14,385 nt of DNA from JBCCRH01 sp039208045. Its GTDB lineage: Bacteria; Bacteroidota; Bacteroidia; Chitinophagales; Saprospiraceae. Where the stretch lies: assembly GCA_039208045.1 (NCBI GenBank), contig JBCCRH010000113.1, positions 1-14,385 on the forward strand, read 5' to 3'. Made by a program: the position numbers and the translations under genes. Under the pieces are notes generated by a model. It was not told the DNA's origin. It did not search any database and was given only the letters and a program-made list of their open reading frames with translations. Below, piece after piece: positions 1 through 7,400 of the stretch (within the stretch, counting starts at the first letter, position 1; each line of letters opens with the position of its first letter).

Positions 1-234
1 AGCTGGGGCTTTGGCGCAGCCAGTGTACTCAGCTTCAAGCTCCCCAGCCAAGCTGCTGAGCATCGCCCCTCCCAGCTCCAGCTCGGCGGCGCCTACACCC
101 TCAACGACCAAATTTTGCTCTACTTACCTTTTCAATTTTTTGCTAAGCAGGATCGCTACAATATTTATGGAGAGCTCGGCTACTATCGCTACAACTCTCC
201 ATCATACGATTCGAACTCATTTCCAATGCCGTAG
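1..234 (+). pseudogene. Partial second copy of the Omp85-like outer-membrane protein gene (left arm)
   Basis: Frame 1 is open from the first base to the TAG at 232-234. Codons 1-65 translate identically to the segment of the minus-strand protein that begins SWGFGAAS and runs to GYYRYN. The remaining 12 codons come from the spacer read on the wrong strand and look like junk. There is no start codon of its own in the window, because the reading frame enters from the left edge. If the inverted duplication is real, this is a 3'-truncated gene copy. If it is a chimera, this is an artefact. Either way I do not expect a functional product from what is visible. Confidence 0.6.
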
Positions 235-437
235 TAAAAATAGTTGTAGCGATAGTAGCCGAGCTCTCCATAGATATTGTAGCGATCCTGCTTAGCGAAA
301 AATTGAAAAGGTAAGTAGAGCAAAATTTGGTCGTTAAGGGTGTAGGCGCCGCCGAGCTGGAGCTGGGAGGGGCGATGCTCAGCAGCTTGGCTGGGGAGCT
401 TGAAGCTGAGTACACTGGCTGCGCCAAAGCCCCAGCT
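1..437. repeat. Large imperfect inverted duplication (two 196-bp arms, 45-bp spacer)
   Basis: Bases 1-196 are the reverse complement of 242-437 with no gaps; position i pairs with 438-i. I compared the arms base by base and found 193 of 196 matches. The mismatched pairs are 102/336, 141/297 and 165/273. The spacer is 197-241. The left arm starts at the first base of the window, so the duplication may extend beyond it. The arms are the coding sequence of an outer-membrane protein, facing each other. The structure has no transposase, no terminal repeat and no target-site duplication that I can see. A fold-back or assembly chimera is a serious alternative, because the palindrome sits exactly at the window edge. 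Confidence 0.95.
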
Positions 438-575
438 GGTTTCGGGGGTGAGGAAAACGAGGGGTACGGCGAAGAAGTTGATCCGCTTGTCGGGGATGCT
501 GTCTTGCTGGGCGTGTAGGGTGGTGTGGGTGATGTAGCAGGTCGTGCAAAGTAGGAGTATATATCGAATCATCAC
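189..575 (-). CDS. Truncated BamA/TamA-like (Omp85 family) outer-membrane protein, N-terminal part only
   Basis: The 128-codon frame starts with a GTG at 573-575 followed directly by an ATG at 570-572; either could be used. Residues 1-22 form a signal peptide (hydrophobic IRYILLLCTT core, likely cleavage after HA before QQD). What follows resembles the start of the C-terminal barrel of Bacteroidota 'surface antigen D15'/BamA-TamA-like proteins: a PxVFLTPETSWGFGAAS segment, then alternating strands such as LQLGGAYTLNDQ and LYLPFQFF, and a YFYYGIGN motif. From memory such proteins are several hundred residues long. Here the frame hits a TAG at 189-191, about where the inverted duplication begins to read back on itself, so the barrel is missing most of its strands. 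No Shine-Dalgarno or clear promoter is visible upstream. The family call is by motif recall and moderately secure. As it stands the gene should be non-functional. Confidence 0.65.
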   Translation of the reverse strand: MMIRYILLLCTTCYITHTTLHAQQDSIPDKRINFFAVPLVFLTPETSWGFGAASVLSFKLPSQAAEHRPSQLQLGGAYTLNDQILLYLPFQFFAKQDRYNIYGELGYYRYNYFYYGIGNEFESYDGEL

Positions 576-642
576 GGGATAGTTGGGTCAGTTTATTTTT
601 ATGGCTGTAAAAGTGGGGATTTTTTTGGTTATGAAGTGCTGT

Positions 643-848
643 AGGGATTGCAAACCTGTTGAGTACGGGTTGGGCTGGTTTACGCACGGATTGCAAATCC
701 GTTAAGCGCGGGCCGGGTGTGGGAGCGCGGGTGCAGGCGGGGCCGATAAGCGCGGGTTGGTTACACACGGATTGCAAATCCGTTGGGCGCGGGCCAGGTG
801 CGAGCGGGGCGCGGGGCGGGTGGGTCCGTTGGGCGCGGGGCGGGTTGG
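643..848. repeat. GC-rich intergenic block of palindromic repeats
   Basis: This block lies in the 468-bp gene-free gap 576-1043. The 17-mer ACGGATTGCAAATCCGT (7-bp arms around GCA) occurs twice, at 686-702 and 767-783, and in a degenerate form (gggattgcaaacct) at 644-657. Each full copy sits inside a longer similar unit: a GGTT-rich lead, the palindrome, then TTaaGCGCGGGCC or TTggGCGCGGGCC and AGGTG or GGGTG. Fragments of the same G-rich tail recur at 751-757 and 826-844. The plus strand is very G-rich compared with the AT-rich flanks. I recall very similar palindromes scattered between genes in Bacteroidota genomes, where they generate spurious ORFs containing TDCKSV or CNPC. They are best seen as REP-like non-coding repeats. 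Confidence 0.75.
806..824 (+). other. Predicted G-quadruplex motif
   Basis: The plus strand reads GGGGCGCGGGGCGGGTGGG: four runs of three or more Gs with loops of 3, 1 and 1 bases (CGC, C, T). This fits the short-loop G3+N1-7 rule well. A second, weaker cluster follows at 831-848 (GGG, GGGG, GGG, GG). It sits between two divergent genes, about 220 bp upstream of the sigma-factor start. Function is unknown; it may just be a by-product of the GC-rich repeat block. Confidence 0.6.
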
Positions 849-906
849 TTTTAAAATTCTTATCTTATAACTGTTACTTTCCCGACAGCTGCCGTTATGC
901 TGGTGA

Positions 907-926
907 TTCTTTGAAAGACCAAAGAA
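907..926. promoter_or_regulatory. Short inverted repeat upstream of the sigma-factor gene
   Basis: TTCTTTG at 907-913 is the perfect reverse complement of CAAAGAA at 920-926, with a 6-base spacer. It lies about 120 bp before the sigma-factor ATG in AT-rich DNA. It could be an operator or a hairpin in a leader transcript. It has no T-run, so it is not an intrinsic terminator. A 7-bp arm can occur by chance and this is a weak call. Confidence 0.25.
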
Positions 927-1043
927 CAAAATCATATTCCTTAGGTAGGAGTCCCCGGGGAGCTCTTTTTAATCTTGGGAAAAATCTGGTTTTTAATGTT
1001 TTCAAATTTGCAAATAAATCGTACCCTTGTAAAAAAAGTACGT

Positions 1044-1607
1044 ATGAGCGTACCCAATAGGACGGTTTCTACGGAAGATATGCAGGAAGAGTGGCTGGAG
1101 ATACAAGCAGCTCAGCGCGAACCTGCCCGCTTTCGCCCCCTGTACAATCGGTACTATGATCCCATCTTCCGCTTTGTGTTTCGTCGCACTGCTGATGAAT
1201 CACTGACGGCAGATATTTGCTCCCAGGTTTTCCTAAAAGCGATGCAACGCCTACCTAAATATGAGTTCAAAGGGGTGCCCTTTTCGGCTTGGCTCTATCG
1301 AATTGCAAGCAACGAAGTTGCGCAGCATTTTCGCAATAGCCAAAAAAATCGGGTAGTCAGCATCGAAGAAAAAGATTTTTCGGACATGATGGATGAGGTA
1401 AATGAACCTCAAAACGAATTGTCGCGCGAACAATTATTACAGGCACTAGACCAACTGAAAGAGGCAGATTTACAACTGATTGAACTACGTTTTTTTGAAC
1501 AACGACCTTTTAAAGAAATTGCCGACATCGTCGGTATTACAGAAAGCAATGCTAAGGTAAAAACGTACCGTATTCTGGAAAGATTGAAGAAAAAGCTCAC
1601 GCAATGA
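1044..1607 (+). CDS. RNA polymerase sigma factor, ECF (sigma-70 family)
   Basis: This 187-residue protein has the length and two-domain plan of extracytoplasmic-function sigma factors. Region 2 covers roughly residues 29-98: FRPLYNRYYDPIFRFVFRR, then ADICSQVFLKAMQRL, then the -10 recognition segment FSAWLYRIASNEVAQHFR. A linker of about 25 acidic residues follows. Region 4 covers about residues 126-183, with a helix-turn-helix in FKEIADIVGITESNAKVKTY that would bind the -35 element. The frame is open further upstream (to a TTG at 975), but those residues do not look like sigma-factor sequence, and the ATG at 1044 places region 2 at the usual distance. The next gene begins 40 bp downstream on the same strand and encodes a membrane protein, the usual sigma/anti-sigma layout. 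The regulon cannot be told from the sequence. Confidence 0.93.
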   Translation: MSVPNRTVSTEDMQEEWLEIQAAQREPARFRPLYNRYYDPIFRFVFRRTADESLTADICSQVFLKAMQRLPKYEFKGVPFSAWLYRIASNEVAQHFRNSQKNRVVSIEEKDFSDMMDEVNEPQNELSREQLLQALDQLKEADLQLIELRFFEQRPFKEIADIVGITESNAKVKTYRILERLKKKLTQ

Positions 1608-1647
1608 CCATGGCTGTTTCGAGTATTTCAGAATTAAACGTCTAACA

Positions 1648-3351
1648 ATGGGTAACAACTACAACATACAATTTAATCCGGAGGAACCTTCCAAAGAGTC
1701 CATCCAAAAACATATGGATTTTGATGCCCTCTTGCAGCGGTTCGAAGCAGAACAACCACCCAAGTCCAAAGCTCGGGTTCGACAATTATACCTTTGGGGC
1801 GGAGCAATAGCAGCAGCGGTTGCAGCTATACTGATTGTGATTGGTATCGGGCAAAGCCCAGCCAGCAGTGTCGACGAGGCCGCCTATTTCCAGGCGCAAG
1901 CCTTTGTTAATCCACCTTTGGAGCAAATCAAACCGACCTTTGCCAGCTACAGTGTTAACACGAATCAAGGCGGCGTGTATGAATACGAAACTGGTTCGCG
2001 CCTGGTAGTGCCAGCAGAAGCCTTCATGGACGACTATGGAAAGCTAATTGAAGGCGAAGTCGCCATCCACTATCGTGAAATGCACGACTATGTGGATTTT
2101 TTCCTTTCGGGAATACCCATGTCGTACGACTCTGCTGGGGTGCGCTACAATTTGGAATCCGCAGGAATGGTAGAGATTTTTGCGGAGCAAAACGGACAGC
2201 GAGTGCGTATGGCACCTGGCAAATCCATCGATGTAGAGTTGGTAGCAACCATCAATGTGCCTAACCTCAATATTCCTCCAAAGTACAACATCTACAAGCT
2301 CGACACGGAAGCCCGAAATTGGGAGTACCAAGATATTGACCGCATCCAATTATTGGACGAGACCGTATTGGAAGAATCTGACCCACTCTATGAAGCAAAA
2401 CAAACTTATTTATCTACCCTTGCACAAATTGAGCAGCGTATTGAAGAGGCTCTAGGCACACAAGAGATGACTGCTGAGCCAGAAGCGCCCAGAGCACCTC
2501 AAGCCTATGATAAGAACTATCCTACGCTGGAATTGGACTTTCTGGAAAGTGTGCTTCAAGGAAATCAGCAGGCCTTGCTACAGCTAAAAGAACAGTATGG
2601 CGATGTGATTTGGCAGATCGCCCCATCCAGCCCTGCTTATGATGAGCGTGCTTTTGAAGTGGTGTGGCAAAGCGCGAGCTTGGAGCCGTTACAGAATGAT
2701 GAATTTAAGCTAACGCTAATGCACGAGGATACGCAAGTGCCCTTACATGTGAGGCCTGTGCTGATGGGTGCGGAGTACGAGCAAGCAATGGCGCTTCACC
2801 AAGACCAATTGGCTGCTTATGAAAAGGAACTAGCAGCATGGAATGCACGATTAGCAGAGCAAAGAACTGCTCTGGAAGCGACGATGCAAGCAGAACGAAA
2901 AGCAGCTAAAGAAACTTACGATGCAGCTATTGCTTCGATAAATAACCAAACAGCAGATGCGCGCTTTCAGCGGAAGATAGTCAATCGCTTCCAGGCTAAA
3001 AGCTTTGGTATCTGGAATTGTGATCGCCCGATTGCACCTGATTATCAGGAAGTAGAAGCTACTTTTTCTGATAATACGGGTAAAGCGTTTAATCAAAAAA
3101 CGGGCTATTTAGTTGACAAGAAGAAAAATACCATTTTCCGGTTTTTGGCTACTGATGGTGCCACGGTTCCCTTTGATGCGAATTCTGAAAATATGCTTTG
3201 GGTTGTAACGGATGACAACCAAATTGCAATTTACAAGCCGGAGGCCTTTAAGCGTATTAACCAGAAGAAAGGTAGTCATAACTTTGAGCTCCAACGAATA
3301 GATCGAAAGGTAGAGGATGAGCAAGATATTCGGGAAATGCTGGAATTTTAG
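1648..3351 (+). CDS. Single-pass membrane protein, probable anti-sigma/sensor partner of the ECF sigma factor
   Basis: The 567-residue protein has a short cytoplasmic N-terminus (1-46, with IQFNPEEPSKESIQKHMDFD and LLQRFE). One transmembrane helix follows at about 47-67 (rich in A, I, V and G), then a large extracytoplasmic part. Residues about 97-201 look like a ZU5-like beta domain: GGVYEYETGSRLVVPAEAF, a GEVAIHY strand, and FLSGIPMSYD followed by ESAGMVEIFA. Residues about 265-290 are acidic and proline-rich. Residues about 375-440 are Ala/Glu/Gln/Lys-rich and probably coiled coil. The C-terminal part carries FGIWNCD at 453-459 and a second beta-like region. Position behind the sigma gene and the membrane topology suggest that the cytoplasmic N-terminus holds the sigma factor. 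No classic zinc-binding anti-sigma HxxxCxxC motif or FecR signature is visible, so the role is inferred from context. Confidence 0.7.
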   Translation: MGNNYNIQFNPEEPSKESIQKHMDFDALLQRFEAEQPPKSKARVRQLYLWGGAIAAAVAAILIVIGIGQSPASSVDEAAYFQAQAFVNPPLEQIKPTFASYSVNTNQGGVYEYETGSRLVVPAEAFMDDYGKLIEGEVAIHYREMHDYVDFFLSGIPMSYDSAGVRYNLESAGMVEIFAEQNGQRVRMAPGKSIDVELVATINVPNLNIPPKYNIYKLDTEARNWEYQDIDRIQLLDETVLEESDPLYEAKQTYLSTLAQIEQRIEEALGTQEMTAEPEAPRAPQAYDKNYPTLELDFLESVLQGNQQALLQLKEQYGDVIWQIAPSSPAYDERAFEVVWQSASLEPLQNDEFKLTLMHEDTQVPLHVRPVLMGAEYEQAMALHQDQLAAYEKELAAWNARLAEQRTALEATMQAERKAAKETYDAAIASINNQTADARFQRKIVNRFQAKSFGIWNCDRPIAPDYQEVEATFSDNTGKAFNQKTGYLVDKKKNTIFRFLATDGATVPFDANSENMLWVVTDDNQIAIYKPEAFKRINQKKGSHNFELQRIDRKVEDEQDIREMLEF

Positions 3352-3370
3352 CGAAAGCGAAAAGCAAAAA

Positions 3371-3409
3371 AAAGAGCTGCTTTGGAAAGTTATTTCGGAG
3401 CAGCTCTTT
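3371..3409. terminator. Bidirectional intrinsic terminator between convergent genes
   Basis: AAAGAGCTGCT (3371-3381) pairs perfectly with AGCAGCTCTTT (3399-3409). With G-T pairs the stem extends inward to 17 bp around a 5-base loop (AGTTA, 3388-3392). On the minus strand the stem runs straight into eight Ts (3366-3373 are all A on the plus strand), an excellent terminator for the methyltransferase transcript. On the plus strand it is followed by TTTC and AT-rich sequence, adequate for the sigma/anti-sigma transcript that ends at 3351. Confidence 0.88.
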
Positions 3410-3441
3410 CAATAATTGTTCAGGGATCATAAATTATCATT

Positions 3442-4269
3442 CTAATCTTTCCTTGGATAGCCTAACACATAGTAGCCTGCCTTTTTACCATTTTCTTTTC
3501 TTGCCTCACTCACCTCCCAATGGTAATCTTCACTAGTTTGAGTTCCAATTAACGTTTTGATGTCCTCAAAGGTATACGTGCGCATGATAGATGCTTGCCC
3601 ATCCCAAGCGTAGACGATGGGAATAATGGGGATGATATAGGTAAAAACAACTTGCGTGAGCGTTAGTGGCCTACTAAATGGGGTCATAAATAGGGCCATC
3701 AGAATTAGGATGGTCCAGGAGATCGGCAACAGCAGTAGCCAGACCAGGAAAGGAACATTGTTCTCTGCCAATTCATAAATCAAGAGTGGCTCCCTATTGT
3801 GCTCTGCTGCCTGAAGAATTTGATGGGCCATGGTTGGGCTCATATGATGAAAACTCGCGATCATCGTTTTTAAGCCTACTGGAGCATTTCCGATGGCTAG
3901 GGCATCTACTGGGTGTTTGTGATACCTTATGTTAGAAATTTTAGCCTCATTAATGTGCTGAACGATCTCATGATCGGGATACTTATCGGACAACAACAGT
4001 TCCAAGGGATGATCTAAATAATTGGAGCGGTTGATCTTCTGAACGGTATCGATCATAGGGCCGCCTGCACCAGAGCCTAGGTCTACGATCTGTTTGAAGC
4101 TAGTCTTCTCATATGTATTCAAAATTACGTTCTCTAGCGTGTCAGAAGTACCCATCAGTCGATGCAATACACGTATAATTCTAGTTACACCTGCCCGAAT
4201 GGTATTCGGCAACCAGGAGAAATCTTCAAATTCGAATAATTCTAATCTTTTCACGTTTGTTTTTTTCAT
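3442..4269 (-). CDS. Class I SAM-dependent methyltransferase with two membrane segments
   Basis: With the ATG at 4267-4269 the protein is 275 residues. Motif I for SAM binding is clear at residues 61-71 (IVDLGSGAGGP), and an acidic residue follows the next strand (LLLSDKYPD, about 91-99). FHHM at 140-143 sits where the post-IV motif is expected. Residues about 173-196 and 206-221 are strongly hydrophobic (PFLVWLLLLPISWTILILM, then VVFTYIIPIIPIVYAW), inserted late in the fold. This suggests a membrane-attached enzyme, perhaps acting on a lipid or hydrophobic substrate; the substrate itself is unknown. The conserved-looking N-terminus LELFEFEDFSWLPNTIR supports this start. The frame extends upstream to an ATG at 4357-4359, but the added 30 residues overlap a perfect hairpin and look non-coding. 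It lies 144 bp downstream of the surface-protein gene on the same strand. Confidence 0.85.
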   Translation of the reverse strand: MKKTNVKRLELFEFEDFSWLPNTIRAGVTRIIRVLHRLMGTSDTLENVILNTYEKTSFKQIVDLGSGAGGPMIDTVQKINRSNYLDHPLELLLSDKYPDHEIVQHINEAKISNIRYHKHPVDALAIGNAPVGLKTMIASFHHMSPTMAHQILQAAEHNREPLLIYELAENNVPFLVWLLLLPISWTILILMALFMTPFSRPLTLTQVVFTYIIPIIPIVYAWDGQASIMRTYTFEDIKTLIGTQTSEDYHWEVSEARKENGKKAGYYVLGYPRKD

Positions 4270-4276
4270 CTGTTTA

Positions 4277-4312
4277 AAATTTTTCTGCGCAGCGAACGAT
4301 GCAGAAAAATTT
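4277..4312 (-). promoter_or_regulatory. 12-bp perfect hairpin in the leader of the methyltransferase gene
   Basis: On the plus strand AAATTTTTCTGC (4277-4288) is the exact reverse complement of GCAGAAAAATTT (4301-4312), with a 12-base loop. On the coding strand the stem ends 7 bases before the ATG at 4269, so a folded leader would cover the initiation region. The loop flank also contains the palindrome CTGCGCAG (4285-4292), giving an alternative fold. There is no T-run after a GC-rich stem, so it is not a standard terminator. It could be a translational switch, an RNA-processing site or an interspersed repeat. Confidence 0.55.
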
Positions 4313-4413
4313 CTGCACATATGTAACCGCTGCGCTCTCGCATAATCTTTTTTAATCATTCCCTTGCGTGATATTATGATTAAATAAGATCATGCTCGTT
4401 TCATGTTTCTAGT

Positions 4414-7400
4414 TTAATGCTTGATAAAAGTGCCTGTAAATGATTCGTTCCCAAGATCGATCTTTAGGTAGTATATCCCTGCTTTCAATTGATCCACTTC
4501 TTTGATTTCTACTATGCCATCTGTAGCTTGAGGATCAATCCATGTTTCAAAAATGAGTTGTCCAACTGAATTATATAGCTGCATCGGGACAGTAGCCTCA
4601 AGCTGCTCCGAAAAACGGATATTAAGGATATTGGAAACGGGATTTGGAAATAAATCGATCGTGGTAGATGCGGTAATGCTTGCACTGACGATAGGACTGT
4701 AAGTAACAGTACCATCAAAATCCACCTGTTGGAGTCGATAATAATTGACCCCATGGTAGGGATACTGATCTAGTATATTATAATAGCTTACATCTGTAGT
4801 ACTGCCCTGCCCTTGCACTTGGGCTATCAGCTCAAAGTCGAGACCATCTTTTGAGCGTTCTACTAAAAAATAATCATTGTCAATCTCTACTGCTGTAGTC
4901 CAATGTATGGCTACTTGATTAGCTTCAGCAGCTCTAGCTTCAAAGGCTAACCATTCGACAGGTAATGCGGCACAATCATATTGATCTTCTACAATAGTCC
5001 AGTTCATATTATCAATCAGTGCTGCTCTTGCATCGGCCCCCTCGCAATACCTTAGTTCATGTGCTCCGAGCGTGATGTTGGCTTGTACATTCTGCGCTGC
5101 CCACCCCATGATAGTATTATCATAATTTTCTGTAGACATCCCACAATGTGAAAGCATACCCTCCATACTAGTGATGGAAGTAATATCCCAATGGCTGATA
5201 TTTGCATTGAAGCTGAGTGCGCCCATAAACATTTGGGAGATATTGGTAGCAAAAGACAAATTAGGTGCATCAGAGGCGGTACAAGTCAAGTTTTGACATC
5301 CGCTAAAAGCTCCTTCCATACTCGCCCATTCTATTTCTCCCCACTGCTCAATATTAATGACCTTATCTTTATCGCCTCCATTATTGAAGTAAATTCTTGG
5401 GAAATTGCCTTTAATCCGGATCGTGTAAGTGCCCGGCCCAGGAAAAATAGCACTCACCCCTCCACTGATCCCAAACTGGTCATATACGCCATCATTATTC
5501 CAATCTACATCGTAATTATAGCCTCCCCCCACCGTGGGAATGCTAAAGGCATTATCTGGTGATACCCCTGGGTTATCCGTTTTCAATGTCATGATAAATG
5601 GCTCACAATCACTTTCGTCACCGATGATATCCCAGCCTTTGAAAATAATCAAAAAGAGTCGGGCAGCTCTTCCTTGGCAGTAGCGCAAATTATTTGCATC
5701 CAATTCAATGGACAACTGTACATCCTGGTCTGCCCAACCCATTAGGGTGTTGTCATAGCTTTCTTTAGACATTCCGCTATTCGAAAGCATCCCTATCATG
5801 ATCGATACATTAGTGATATCCCAATTACCAAGATTTTGATCAAAAGCTGCTGCCTGATTGAACATGTGATTCATCGTAGTAACACTGGATACATCCCAGT
5901 TGCTTATAGCTCCATTAAAGGCAGTGGCTTGGGCAAACATCGATTCCATCATAGTTACGTTCGACACCTCCCAATTGCTGATATTCCCATCAAAAGTTGC
6001 TGTGCTGAGAAACATACCCGTCATATTAGTTACCTTGGATACATCCCAGCTATTAAGATCCTGGTTAAAAGTAGTTGCACTAGCAAACATGTAAGACATG
6101 TCTGTTACATTAGATACATCCCACCCATTTAAATCTTGATTGAAGATGGTTGCCTCTGCAAAGGCAGCTCGCATATTGGTAATATTCGATACCTCCCATC
6201 CACTGATATCTCCATTGAATGCATGGCACTCGTGGAAAATAGATTCCATATCGCTGACATTACTTAAATCTGGTGTATCTGTAGCAGTAGAATTCAAATT
6301 GCTGCAGCCAAAAAAAGCACGATCAAAGCTTGTCCAGGGATTTTCGCCCCATTGGTCAATATTGACAATTTTTTCTTTATCGCCTTCATCGTTAAAATAG
6401 ATGCTTGGGAAGTCCCCACGGATACGGATGGTGTAGGTACCAGGAGCTGGGAAACTATGCGTAATAGTTCCATCTAGCCCGAATTGATCATAAATACCAT
6501 CGTTATCCCAATCCACATCATAGTTATATCCTCCTCCAATGGTGGGAATAGTGATAGCATTATCCGGCGAATCACCAGGATTGTCCGTTTTCCAGGTGGT
6601 AATGAATGCTGCACAAGCATTTTCATCGTTTTTTATTTCCCATCCTTTAGTATTGGTCAAAAAGGCTCTTGCGGTTGCTCCTTCACAGTACCTCAAGCCA
6701 TCTGCTCCCAGCGTAATATTTAATTGTACATTTTGGGCAGCCCACCCAATCAACGTATTATCATAGTTTGATTGAGACATCCCACATAAATCCAGCATAT
6801 TAAACATATCAGTGACTGCTGTTATGTCCCAATCTCCAAGGTTACTATCAAACGAGGCTGCATCATAAAACATGAGGTGCATCGTCGTTACATTAGATAC
6901 ATCCCAATTGCTAAGATCGCTGGTAAAAGCACTAGCATTGCTGAACATCCAACTCATGTCCGTAACATTGGAGACCTCCCAATTGCTAAGATCACCATCA
7001 AAGGCCGAAGTATTTGCAAACAAATTGGACATAGCGCTTACACTCGATACATCCCAACTGCTGAGATCGCCGTTGAAGGCATCAGCATGGGTGAACGTTC
7101 CATTCATGTTCGTGACATTGGAGACATCCCAATCACTGATATTGCCGTTGAAAGTTTCTGCTGCCACGAATGTGTAACTCATATTAGTGACCTTAGACAC
7201 ATTCCAATCATTTAGGTCTTGATTAAAGGCATGCGCTTGTGCGAATAAGTGCTGCATCGTCGTTACATTAGAGACATCCCAGTGATTGATGGGAGCATTA
7301 AACGAGTGGCAATCACTAAACATAGAGGCCATATTCGTCACATCAGAAAGGTCAGGGGCATCTGTTGCTGTTGAGTTTAAGTTCGTACAGCCTCTAAAGG

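Noticed and set aside
11..427. Two 94-codon frames, one on each strand, beginning with the same residues (MAQPVYSASSSP)
   Set aside because: They are the same off-frame reading of the two palindrome arms. The outer-membrane protein frame explains the arms better because it has a signal peptide, barrel-like strands and only synonymous differences.
952..970. Palindrome TCCCCGGGGA (952-961) followed by CTC and five Ts, resembling a terminator
   Set aside because: A perfect palindrome without a spacer leaves too short a stem once a loop is allowed, and no gene ends just upstream on the plus strand.
975..1043. Upstream extension of the sigma-factor frame to a TTG at 975
   Set aside because: The extra 23 residues do not resemble ECF sigma sequence and the DNA looks like an AT-rich leader; the ATG at 1044 gives the usual protein length.
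659..1060. Plus-strand frame of 133 codons containing TDCKSV twice
   Set aside because: It is generated by the intergenic palindromic repeats, has no domain-like sequence and overlaps the sigma-factor start region.
4270..4359. N-terminal extension of the methyltransferase to the ATG at 4357-4359
   Set aside because: The added 30 residues include a perfect hairpin and low-quality protein sequence; the ATG at 4267-4269 directly precedes the conserved-looking N-terminus.
4360..4413. Possible terminator after the surface-protein gene (CATG repeats around an AAACGAG spacer)
   Set aside because: A 4-bp stem without a T-run is too weak. I cannot support a terminator here, and read-through into the methyltransferase gene is possible.
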